Source: Rhizophagus sp. LPA8_4_AMF (lineage: Eukaryota; Glomeromycota; Glomeromycetes; Glomerales; Glomeraceae). Taken from it: a DNA stretch of 42,848 nt. The position numbers and the translations under genes were made by a program. The notes beneath the pieces are model-generated. The model saw only the letters and a program-made list of their open reading frames with translations, was not told the DNA's origin and did no database searches. The stretch's first letter is position 1, and the number at the start of each line of letters is the position of its first letter. Positions 32,288 to 41,457 of this stretch are shown piece by piece. The stretch covers positions 1 to 42,848 of the forward strand of contig JADRCO010000216.1 of NCBI GenBank assembly GCA_021464525.1, given 5' to 3'.

Positions 32288-33337
32288 ATGGAGTCTTTAA
32301 GTAGTGAATTAAAAGTTGAAATCTTTAAATACGTATCTACACCTATGTCACTCATTCTTATAAATCGTAATTGGTATTCTACCTCACAAATTTCTCATGC
32401 TCGCACTGAATGGTTGGTGTATAAATACGGTAAAGCACATGCTTTATTTCATGCTATCAGGTTAGGGAATAATTTCGTGACAGTAGAAGTTGTGCAAACA
32501 TTACTTGCAAAGAAAGCGATCCTATCAAGATACATTGTACAACGATTGATGATGCAATTCGGTACTTACGATCCAAGATTAATCGAGATGAGAAATAAAT
32601 ACAATGTGAATATTAAAGTTCCTAAAAATAAACCGTGGGCAAGCGATTTATCGCTTCCAGTTTTTACGAAATTAATAACTGAAGCTACTAATGAGCTGAA
32701 ATTGAATTTTACTATCAGAGGAAACGATTTAGAATTATTTCATTATTTAACCGCAGGAACTCATGCGATTGATCTAGCACCGCCCATTCTTTTCAATAAT
32801 CTTCAAGAAATTGAGGATTTAATTTTAAATAAAAAATTCATTCCCTTTCCATCTCGTCCAAGACTTACTACAGCATACCAACCTCCTGTAGAAGCAATTG
32901 AACAATTTCCATCACAAGATGGTTATGAAAATAAGTTAGAAATTAATTTAATATCGAGAGCAATTCTCATCCATCCGGAGCTTGTGACATTATGGAAGAA
33001 AATTGGATACAACGAAATATGCAGTGATATGAATGGATTAGTTATGAAAGGTTCCTTTATCGCGTGTTTTCCTCCAAATCCACCAAATACTTGGGTGTGT
33101 CCAAGTTCAGATGCTGTAGCTGAGAGGCCACAAAAACTAATTAATCTTGGTTTTCAACTTACAGATAATATAATTGAGGATTTAATAAAAATATTCAATT
33201 CACGAATGAAAACCATTGGAGAACCATTATTAAATTCTTTTTATAAAATTCGTGGTAATTCTATACCGCCAATCGTCGAAACAACATTGATTGAAATAAG
33301 AAAAGTCAAAAAGAAGAAAAGAAGACGAAAGTCTTAA
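32288..33337 (+). CDS. F-box-like protein with basic C-terminal tail
   Basis: An intact intronless gene of 349 residues, starting at the only plausible ATG, directly after an A-run. Residues 1-40 (MESLSSELKVEIFKYVST, MSLILINRNWY) form a short F-box-like helix pair. Then WLVYKYGKAHALFHAIRLG, VEVVQTLLAKKAILSRYIVQ and RLMMQFGTYDPRLIEMR form a helical, ankyrin-like segment seen with such F-boxes in fungal proteins. The middle is Pro-containing and less regular. The last residues KKKKRRRKS are a strong nuclear-localisation-type cluster. It differs from the F-box/LRR genes of this window in sequence and lacks leucine repeats. It probably recruits substrates to an SCF ligase, perhaps in the nucleus (inference). 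Confidence 0.88.
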   Translation: MESLSSELKVEIFKYVSTPMSLILINRNWYSTSQISHARTEWLVYKYGKAHALFHAIRLGNNFVTVEVVQTLLAKKAILSRYIVQRLMMQFGTYDPRLIEMRNKYNVNIKVPKNKPWASDLSLPVFTKLITEATNELKLNFTIRGNDLELFHYLTAGTHAIDLAPPILFNNLQEIEDLILNKKFIPFPSRPRLTTAYQPPVEAIEQFPSQDGYENKLEINLISRAILIHPELVTLWKKIGYNEICSDMNGLVMKGSFIACFPPNPPNTWVCPSSDAVAERPQKLINLGFQLTDNIIEDLIKIFNSRMKTIGEPLLNSFYKIRGNSIPPIVETTLIEIRKVKKKKRRRKS

Positions 33338-34632
33338 AAAAAAAATTTATTATTAAAGAAATTATTTAATAATGAATAGATAAATAGTAAATGGTATTTT
33401 TAAAATTCATAAAAATTTTTTCTTGATTGTTCTCTCGATCTCAAATTAATTTGCATCATTCAAATGGTTATTCAATTTTAAAGAGTAATTCATCAGAAAA
33501 ATGATAAAAATAGTTAAAAATTATTTTATTTCGCAATAATAATTTCTTTATACATAAATATAAAAAAAAAATTACCCAAGTTACTACTACATTTAACGTA
33601 ATTTTTTACGTCATTCCTTAATTAATAAATTTAAATTAAAAAAAAGTATTTATGGTTATAAGTTTTATTTATTTATTTATTTATTTTAAATCTCTAAACA
33701 CGTTTAATTATCAACAATAGCGATAACTGATAAATAAAAATAAAAAAAATTTATCATATGTAGATATGACTGTATGAGGTGGCAATGCAAATATATTTAA
33801 ACTAGTATTGCACCCGATTGACTACGTAAACCGGTTAGTCAATAAATAATATTATTGAAAAATTTCTGGATATATTATATATATAGTAAGTACAATTATT
33901 TATATATACATTATCTTTCTTTTCTACTATGTCTTTTGCGACTATGCTGCTAAAATTCACGTGCAAGAGTTTTTGGCGAGCTTTACTATTCATTTTTATT
34001 TTCTTTGTGGCTGATTTATTAGGTTGATAATCCTTTTTTTGGAATCCCGCGACGAGAGTTACAGATTTATTTATTATACAGGTTGTATAAACGTGACATC
34101 ACGTGACTGAATATATAGATTAACGAATCTAACAAAGCGCGCTGATGATAATCTTGTAATTATCATATATATTTCAATTTAAAAAAGAAAACTAATTAAT
34201 TAAAATTATTTTATTTTTCAATTAAGGATACATTTAAAATTCGATTACAAAACATCATGCTCTAACTGAACCGTCATTAGAATATTAAAGTATTATAATA
34301 AATTTCCATTATAAAATTTCTGATATTCTGCTTTAATTCAATAGAACTCATCAAAACCAAAAAAAAATAACTCTTTCTTTATAGTTATCCTAATTCTCAG
34401 TATAGGACACCTTCCATTCTAATTACATATCACGCAACAATAATTGTAATTTTATTGCTTAATCTTGTATGACGTGTTAAAATGTGTATCTATGTTGACA
34501 TATGTAAAAGTTAAAGCGTACTATTTTTACTTATTTTTTATTAAAATTTATAATAATTTCTTAAATTTTTATGTTAAATCTATAATTAAAAAAATATATC
34601 TCTAAATTTAATAAAAATATTTAAATCAACCA
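33338..34632. other. AT-rich intergenic region
   Basis: No gene seen. A short inverted repeat ttgactacgtaaaccggttagtcaa lies near 33817-33841. Confidence 0.4.
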
Positions 34633-34950
34633 AATAATAAAGATACTTCAGCAAGCATTTCGATAGTTTCTGTTACCTGGTTATAGTTCCAATAATAATA
34701 AGTCATGTTTCTACGCCAATTACAAAATTCGCCTGCCATTTCGCATATATCTTGTACAAATTTTTAATACCTGAATACTTTATGGATGCTAACATGCAAA
34801 GCAATCGGTAGTCCTTTTAAAAAAGTGAAGCACCAGTGGAATTGAGCATTAGTACATTCAATATTCAAATATAAATTACAAAAATATTTAATGATATGTA
34901 AATTGTTATTATTCTTATCTATATTATTCGTTCCTTCCTTCTTTCTTTCT
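34633..34950 (-). pseudogene. Minus-strand coding fragment of unknown family with one in-frame stop
   Basis: Reading downwards from about 34940, one frame continues for about 105 codons with a single TAA: IIKYFCNLYLNIECTNAQFH, then WCFTFLKGLPIALHVSIHKV, the stop, KFVQDICEMAGEFCNWRRNM and TYYYWNYNQVTETIEMLAEV. Trp, Cys and Met are frequent, which is unlike chance translation of this AT-rich DNA. There is no clear start and no downstream continuation. The stop could lie in a missed intron, but no good GT...AG pair is visible. Confidence 0.45.
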
Positions 34951-35446
34951 ATTAAACAAAAAAGAAATTTATTAAAACGTTACTCTAAAGTAGATCTAAA
35001 CATTATCAATTCTAAATAATTCGTCACTTGATACATTTATTACTATAGGAATAAGTAATTATGCTTATATGCTAGTAATACACTAACACCGACTTTATCT
35101 GCCAGAATCAGACACGTCGATCGGCCATGATGATTAATGTAAAAGCGAATGGGAAATCTCGTTAAGGAAGTCCTGAATTTTCCCATCATCATCCAAGGAA
35201 TATCAATAGGCTTTAAAAATTGATATATATTTTTAGTTCAACTTGATCTTTCAATAAAAAAAAAAAATTTTGTACTACACGAAAGATCTATAAAATCAGA
35301 TTTGATAATGCCGAATATAGACAAGCCAACACTAAGCCAACTGCAAGTACTTTCCGGAATAATCAACTTGAAACAGATAAACTGCATAATTACGCAATTG
35401 TAGTATGGCACATGATTATATGTTTGTAGTACAGTCAACGGAACTT
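34951..35446. promoter_or_regulatory. Upstream region of F-box gene
   Basis: No gene. gtcgatcggccatgatgatt near 35116 resembles gtagatcggccgtgatcatg near 86, so it may be part of a dispersed repeat. Confidence 0.4.
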
Positions 35447-35454
35447 TATAAAAA
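35447..35454 (+). promoter_or_regulatory. Putative TATA box (TATAAAAA)
   Basis: TATAAAAA lies 72 nt upstream of the ATG at 35519, in an A/T-homopolymer leader. It is weaker than the TATAAATA boxes of the other loci. Confidence 0.35.
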
Positions 35455-35518
35455 AAAATTTTTTGTCTCAATCTTTTTTTTAAAAAAAAAAAAACTTTAT
35501 TTGTTATATTTAAAAACA

Positions 35519-36964
35519 ATGCCTCAACTCCTTGTTGATTGCTTGGATGAGATTTTCGAATATTTAGCAGATGATAAATTTTCTTTACATTCATGCATTT
35601 TAGTTAATCGACTTTGGTGTCAAGTTTCTGTAAGAATTTTATGGAGAAATGCTTGGAATTATAATACTTCAGATTTTAGTACTTTAATTGCTTGTCTCCC
35701 AAACGAGTCGAAACAAATTTTATATGAGAATGAAATTATAATTTCAACCCCAACTTCAAAATTTCCAACTTTCAATTATGCATCATTTTGTAAAGTTCTA
35801 CCAGTTAAACGAACTTATAACATGCTTGAATTACTTATTAAAAAACAACAATCCATTTTATCACAATTTTTATATATTAAAACAGATATAGCAATGCAGG
35901 AAGTATTTAAAATGCTCATGAATCAGATAAATTCTTTAAAGATTTTAGATTACCCACATTATCAAGAAATTGGTTTTACTTCCTACCCTGGAGCAAAGGA
36001 TTGTTTAAAAAATCTCTCAGAATTATATTGTAGTTCAGATACTTCCTCTAATTTTTTTTATCAATTATCTCAAATATGTTATAATATTTCATTATTAGAC
36101 ATAACAGTTGTAGACTGTATTCCAAATGGATTAGTAGATTTAATTTCTGTTCAGAAAAGTTTAAAATGTCTTAATCTATCAATTTATTATGTTCTAACAG
36201 ATTTAATTACTTTATTAATAACAAAAATTCCCAATACATTAACCAAATTAAAACTTTATGGAGGAGGTGATGATATTTCATTATCATTTATTATTAATTT
36301 AACAAATTTACAAGAACTTCAATTATCATTTGAAGTTAAAGAATGGTTTAAAGATTTTGAAATTTTACAAAATATTATTTTTCCAAAGTTGCAAGTTTTG
36401 AAATTTAAATATGAACTTCCAAAATGGGAATTATTAACAAAATTCTTAGAAAATAATGGAAAAAATTTGAAAGAAATCTATTTTTGTGATTATAGTATGG
36501 TTTATAGTAATAATTCATTAAATTTATCTATTGCTAAATATTGTCCAATTCTTAGAAAACTTTCTACTGGAATTAAAAATAATGAATTAGAAACATTAAA
36601 ATTAATTATTAATAGTTGTCAATATTTAGAAAGTATTAAAATTTGGTGTGGTGGTCCATTTTTGAATGAAAAAGAAGCATTAGAAGTAATTTTGAAAACT
36701 TCAAAAAATATTCATGAAATAATATTATATTATCATTATGATGTACAATTTGAAATACTCCCAGAAGAATTAGATTCTTTTTTTGTAAGTTGGGCAAATC
36801 ATATACCACAAAAGTCACTTTCATTAGTGATTGTTACTGATTTTTATATTATGACAAGCTTAGATAAAAATGATGAAAATATGAAAATAATTGATAAATA
36901 TATTGAATTAGGAATTATTAAGAAATTTAAAGTTACAGATTATGATGATTTAGAATTTATTTAA
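35519..36964 (+). CDS. F-box/LRR-like protein, first of a tandem pair
   Basis: An intact intronless gene of 481 residues. The F-box is at about residues 1-45 (MPQLLVDCLDEIFEYL, DKFSLHSCILVNRLW, VSVRILWRN). A long leucine/isoleucine/asparagine-rich repeat region follows (LSQICYNISLLDI; LTNLQELQLSF; LKVLKFKY-like units; YCPILRKLSTGI; NSCQYLESIKIWCGG). The ATG at 35519 is chosen because the frame upstream is homopolymer-encoded (KKK, FFL) and the F-box begins directly after it. The neighbour at 38842 shares block after block in the same order, so the two arose by tandem duplication. It is predicted to be an SCF ubiquitin-ligase substrate receptor; the substrate is unknown. Confidence 0.93.
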   Translation: MPQLLVDCLDEIFEYLADDKFSLHSCILVNRLWCQVSVRILWRNAWNYNTSDFSTLIACLPNESKQILYENEIIISTPTSKFPTFNYASFCKVLPVKRTYNMLELLIKKQQSILSQFLYIKTDIAMQEVFKMLMNQINSLKILDYPHYQEIGFTSYPGAKDCLKNLSELYCSSDTSSNFFYQLSQICYNISLLDITVVDCIPNGLVDLISVQKSLKCLNLSIYYVLTDLITLLITKIPNTLTKLKLYGGGDDISLSFIINLTNLQELQLSFEVKEWFKDFEILQNIIFPKLQVLKFKYELPKWELLTKFLENNGKNLKEIYFCDYSMVYSNNSLNLSIAKYCPILRKLSTGIKNNELETLKLIINSCQYLESIKIWCGGPFLNEKEALEVILKTSKNIHEIILYYHYDVQFEILPEELDSFFVSWANHIPQKSLSLVIVTDFYIMTSLDKNDENMKIIDKYIELGIIKKFKVTDYDDLEFI

Positions 36965-38069
36965 TTTTGTAACTTTAGGAAATTAAAGTTAGAATATGTG
37001 AATTTTTTGATTATACTTTGCAAATAATAAGAACACTTTTATGTTTTTATTACTCTATTTGTTAAATATTTTATAAATAAAAAAAAAATTACAATATATT
37101 TTAAAATTTTCTACTATAATCTTAATTTTTTTTAAAAAAAAATAATTAACCTATTTTTTAATTATCTTATATTTCGGGCGTTCTCGAGACAATGGAGATC
37201 GATAATGAAATTTAATTAGACGGGATTGGCAGATCAAATGTCCGTATTCCTAGTTGGGATATGTAAGGAGTTACATTCTGATGAATAAAATATGGAGACT
37301 AAAACTATCTTGTTTTCAATTGAATTAAAGCATAAAACAATACGGACCTCAACGAATATCAGAACACAATCTAAATACAAATTCAGGTTTTACTACATCG
37401 TCAACGTTAAACTAGACTAGTTTGGACGGAATGTACATAAGGAGTTACATTCTGACGAATAAAATATGGAGACAAACTATTTTTTTTTTCATTGTTGACT
37501 AAAATTATTATCAATAAAGTATAAAAAGAGATCATTCAGCACCTCACACTTTTTGTACACATCTGCTTATAATGTGCATCATGGATCGGGTTATGGATTT
37601 TCAAATTAACCAACAGCTCATTGTATTTTCTAAAAACTAACATAACATATATAAAATGTTAGGAAACCCAAACAAGAATAACCAATACTTATCTTTTCTA
37701 AATCTGAACTTGCATTGATAAAAGTCTGCAAATTTATATAATGTTGTCCCCTTTTCGCTTGGACCACTTACCCGTTGCAATGTATGTTGCTTCTTTAATA
37801 AGCATTCATATTCCCAATGAAGTTCGCCTATGTGCTGATTTATTGCTAGGAGGAGATATATTAGAATAACCAGAATTTACATTTTGTAGATTCTGGAGCA
37901 GTTTGTGGAAATGATAAATTTTCTTGTTCATATTAAATTAGTGATAGAAGGTAATACTTAAGAAAAATCTTTATTTTATCATATTTACAAAAAATTTAAT
38001 TATATTTTTTTTATGAAAAATTTGTTTATTTTAATCTTGAATTATCTTTATTCATGATTAAAGAGTTCA
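36965..38069. other. Intergenic region between the F-box pair, with a direct repeat
   Basis: A 36-bp direct repeat (taaggagttacattctgayg, then aataaaatatggagac) occurs at 37264-37299 and 37438-37473. TATAAAAAG at 37520-37528 is followed at 37581 by an ATG opening only 19 codons (MDRVMDFQINQQLIVFSKN), too little to call a gene. 37720-37920 is milder in composition, without a readable frame. Confidence 0.45.
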
Positions 38070-38300
38070 TAGGATTCACAAAGAGTTGTGCGACAGGATA
38101 CTGTTGCTGAAGCAACATATGAAAGTTTGTATAATTTGCAGGAGAAATGGGAATATTTTGAATTACTGTTGGGATGTCCTTTTATTTGTTGAGTTGTTTC
38201 TTTTTTGATTTTTCGAAGACATAATGATGGATTATAAAATGAAGAAATGAATAGAGTTTGCTCAAATGTTCAAAATCGCGACCTTGATCGTAATTGATCG
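38070..38300 (+). pseudogene. Decayed coding fragment of unknown family
   Basis: One frame reads QRVVRQDTVAEATYESLYNL, then QEKWEYFELLLGCPF, a TGA, SFLIFRRHNDGL, a TAA, NEEMNRVCSNVQNRDLDRN and a TGA. The same frame is held across three stops with sensible amino-acid content, which indicates a gene inactivated by point mutations rather than by shifts. I do not recognise it. Confidence 0.45.
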
Positions 38301-38841
38301 AACATCACCTGGAAGTTGATAAAACATTTTATTTCTTATTAATTAAAAAATAATTTTATGACTAAATTAATCTATTGTAAATTTGTAATAAATATAGGTT
38401 ATACATTTTACACCATCATATAATAAAGATTTGTATCATGTGATGATTCTGGTCTATATTACAGTAGCACTAACGAAAAACAATAAAAAAATTTACACAA
38501 GAAAAAAAATATGTGTAATGTATGTAATATAAGGAAAAATCATACCTGTTTTATCTAAAAATCTCTATAATCATTTTGGATCGATTTCAAGACGTGTTCT
38601 ATGAACCTGTGTTACATTACATACATTATGTATATGACGTACGTATATGGGCCAAACTTACGTGATTGACATCAATTTCAACCATTTTGAAAACGTAATT
38701 TCAGCCCGCACTATAATTGTACCGATCGACAAAAAAATTAATATTACACTACATTTGTACTTTTTTTTTCTTTATATATTCTTTATATTTTTAAAAAAGT
38801 TCAACAATAACCATTTTTTTTTTTTTTTGAAATTATAATAA
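38301..38841. other. Upstream region of the second F-box gene
   Basis: No gene. The imperfect pair tgtgtaatgtatgtaatat (38512-38530) and acattacatacattatgt (38613-38630) is partly inverted. A homopolymer T run ends just before the ATG at 38842. No TATAAATA is seen. Confidence 0.4.
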
Positions 38842-40323
38842 ATGATATGTCAACTTTCATCTGATTGTTTAAATGAGATTTTTGAATACTTAGAGGAGGA
38901 TACCCTTACTTTGCATTCATGTTTGCTAGCTAACCGTTTTTGGTGTGGAATTTCTGTTAGAATTTTATGGAGAAATATTTGGGATTTTAAAAGTTCTTGT
39001 CAACTACATTCATTTAAGATAAACTCGTCAATTCTTAGTACTTTATATGCTTTTCTTCCAAATGAATCAAAAGAACTCTTACAGAATAATGGAATTTTTA
39101 TTTCAACACCTACAGCAAAAAAACCTCTGTTTAATTATGCAGCATTTTGCAGAGTACTTTCAATTCGTGATATTGGTAGAGTAGTTGATAATGTCTTCAA
39201 GGGTAAACCACCTCATAATTCATTAAGCTTAGAAGATAGAAATTATTTAGTCGTAAATGAAATTATTAAAATGTTTGCAAAGCAAATGTATTCCTTGAAA
39301 AAACTATACTATTATTATAATCATTATCAGATTAATTATTCCTTTCCTTATTTTCCCGGAGTAAGAATTCTTTCAGAATTACATTGCAGTTCAAATCTTC
39401 CTTCTAACTTTTTTAATCAGTTGTCACAAATATGTCACAATATACAAACTCTTTCTATAGATTTTCATAATTATGAAGCTTTAAATGAGTTAAAAGAATT
39501 GGTTTCTTTACAGAATAATTTAAAATGTTTAATATTATCAGCTTATGATGCGAGTTGGGAATATATCATACCTGCTATAAAAAATCACTCTAATATAACA
39601 AAATTACATCTTTATGGAGATAGTGATAAGTTACCATTTTCATTTGTCAGTTTATTAACAAATTTACAAGAATTTATATTTTCATTTTTTAATGGAACAA
39701 GTTTTGAAGAATTTAATATGTTGCAACATATTAATTTTTCTAAGTTACATACTCTAAAAATTCCTTATCAATGTCCGAAACCTGAGTATGTAATGAAATT
39801 TTTAGAAAGTAATGGAAAATACCTCAAGAAATTTCATACAGATGAAAATGATGAAACTTTAAGTTTATCCATTGCTAAGTTTTGTCCAAACCTTAAAAAT
39901 CTTTTTGTTATATTTAATAGTGGTGAATCAGAAATATTGAAATCTATATTTATTAATTGTCAACACTTAGAAAGTATTAAAATATGGTGTGGAGAAGGAT
40001 ATTTAACTGAAAAGGAAGTATTTGAAACTGTTGCAGATTATTCGCCAAGTAATTTTTGTGAATTAAAAATATTCAATGAATCATATTCTGATGTTATATC
40101 TCCAGATGAATTGGAATGTTTTTTTATAACTTGGATGAATAGAATATCAAGAAAATTGCTTACGTTAATAATTATTAAAGATTACTATTATGGATATAAT
40201 TATTTATTTGATGAGAAAGAAAATATGAAAATAATTAAGAAATATGAAAGTTTAGGTATTACTAAATTTGAGACTATAGGGTATGAAGAAGAAGATAAAG
40301 AAGAATTCTATTATTATTATTGA
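38842..40323 (+). CDS. F-box/LRR-like protein, second of a tandem pair
   Basis: An intact intronless gene of 493 residues starting at ATG 38842, right after a T-run leader. The F-box is MICQLSSDCLNEIFEYLEED, TLTLHSCLLANRFW, ISVRILWRN. The repeat region mirrors the upstream gene: LHCSSNLPSNFFNQLSQICH against YCSSDTSSNFFYQLSQICY; LTNLQEFIFSFF; KFLESNGKYLKKF; NCQHLESIKIWCGE. Insertions relative to the upstream gene lie after the F-box (FKSSCQLHSFKINSS) and near the end, where an acidic, Tyr-rich tail (EEEDKEEFYYYY) is added. The block order is the same, so this is a tandem duplicate that has diverged. An SCF substrate receptor by family; the target is unknown. Confidence 0.93.
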   Translation: MICQLSSDCLNEIFEYLEEDTLTLHSCLLANRFWCGISVRILWRNIWDFKSSCQLHSFKINSSILSTLYAFLPNESKELLQNNGIFISTPTAKKPLFNYAAFCRVLSIRDIGRVVDNVFKGKPPHNSLSLEDRNYLVVNEIIKMFAKQMYSLKKLYYYYNHYQINYSFPYFPGVRILSELHCSSNLPSNFFNQLSQICHNIQTLSIDFHNYEALNELKELVSLQNNLKCLILSAYDASWEYIIPAIKNHSNITKLHLYGDSDKLPFSFVSLLTNLQEFIFSFFNGTSFEEFNMLQHINFSKLHTLKIPYQCPKPEYVMKFLESNGKYLKKFHTDENDETLSLSIAKFCPNLKNLFVIFNSGESEILKSIFINCQHLESIKIWCGEGYLTEKEVFETVADYSPSNFCELKIFNESYSDVISPDELECFFITWMNRISRKLLTLIIIKDYYYGYNYLFDEKENMKIIKKYESLGITKFETIGYEEEDKEEFYYYY

Positions 40324-40915
40324 ATTTATTTATTTATTTTTTTGATGTATTTTATTTATATAAAAATTTATTTTTACTTTTTTTTCTTGGGGAAATCTGG
40401 GAAATCTAGGGGTTAAATTCTATATATTATTTGTAATACTCGTATGGTGTCATTCTTTATTGAAAATAAACATTATGTTAAACATTAATTATTATCTTGT
40501 TTATTAATAAATTATTTTTTATTTTATAAGTAAATTTGTATATTATACATATCATGAAAATATTTTTAAATTATACCTTAATTTTACGTGACAAGTGACG
40601 CACGCCAGATATCAATTTACATCTGACGCATGTCGTTATCGCCTGACGCAAAATCGACACCCGAGGCACAATGCACAAAAATATACATTCAATGCTAGTT
40701 TAGTATTAGTACATACAACTATGTTATAATACTAAAATCCCAAGCTTGACCTATATATTATATTTCTTAATATAATTATTTCTTCCGCTTATCTATTTAT
40801 CTTGATATAATATCTTTGAATTTAGTTTTATATAAGGAATTTATTGTTTGATCGATCGATCAATTAGTTTATTAGCAAAATATCAAAAATTGATTGTTGT
40901 TCGGAGGACTATATA
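40324..40915. other. 3' flank and intergenic region
   Basis: An AT-rich 3' untranslated region. At 40590-40660 the motif tgacgca recurs three times in a GC-richer patch. No gene. Confidence 0.4.
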
Positions 40916-41105
40916 CACAGTGAAATTCGATATAATGGAACCGTCCGTTTCATTAGTAAAAGTTTGTCAAAAATCCATTATATCGAGAAATTAGTTATAT
41001 CGAAGGTAAATTAATTAGATTATGAAAATCCGTTCCAGACATATATCTGATATCAAGACTTACGTTCCGTTATATCAAGGTTCCGGTATATCAAATTTCA
41101 CTGTG
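40916..41105. mobile_element. 190-bp MITE with pogo/Tigger-like terminal repeats
   Basis: The left end cacagtgaaattcgatata and the right end, read inversely, cacagtgaaatttgatata match at 18 of 19 bases. Both are flanked by TA (40914-40915 and 41106-41107), the target-site duplication of Tc1/mariner-pogo elements. The CAGTG..., CGATATAA theme is typical of pogo/Tigger terminal repeats. Inside, tcgatataatgga is repeated inversely as tccattatatcga. There is no coding capacity, so it is a non-autonomous element moved by a transposase encoded elsewhere. Confidence 0.88.
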
Positions 41106-41347
41106 TATGTTTATGAACATTATGTATGAACGTTAATCACATGTTGGATCACGTTGCGAAGTCCATTTGTCCGCGCGCGCCAGTCGCGCCACGTCACTGA
41201 AATTTTGTGCTACATTCTGCTACATCGATAAACAAAAAAAATTTATATGTTAACAAGATAAAATTTGTGATACGTAGATAAACAAGATAATAGTGATAAA
41301 TAATCACTCTTGACCTACAACTGTTTCCGTTTCCTCTAGAACGTGAT
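41106..41347. other. Short intergenic stretch with a GC-rich island
   Basis: 41169-41200 (cgcgcgcgcc..gtcgcgccacg) is strikingly GC-rich for this window. No gene or known site is identified. Confidence 0.4.
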
Positions 41348-41457
41348 AATTCGGTATTTAGGCGGCGTAATGGTGAAATTTATTACATCATAATTTTGTT
41401 CAAAGAAACATATTATAATAGTATTACACCAATATTACACTGGTGTAATGCCGAATT
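41348..41457. repeat. Short inverted-repeat element
   Basis: The ends aattcgg (41348-41354) and ccgaatt (41451-41457) are inverse copies. An inner pair attacacca / tggtgtaat (41423-41431 and 41441-41449) forms a second hairpin near the right end. It is possibly a degraded MITE. Confidence 0.5.

Noticed and set aside
37520..37640. TATAAAAAG followed 60 nt later by an ATG (19 codons)
   Set aside because: Too short, no homologue known to me, no splice donor that would extend it.
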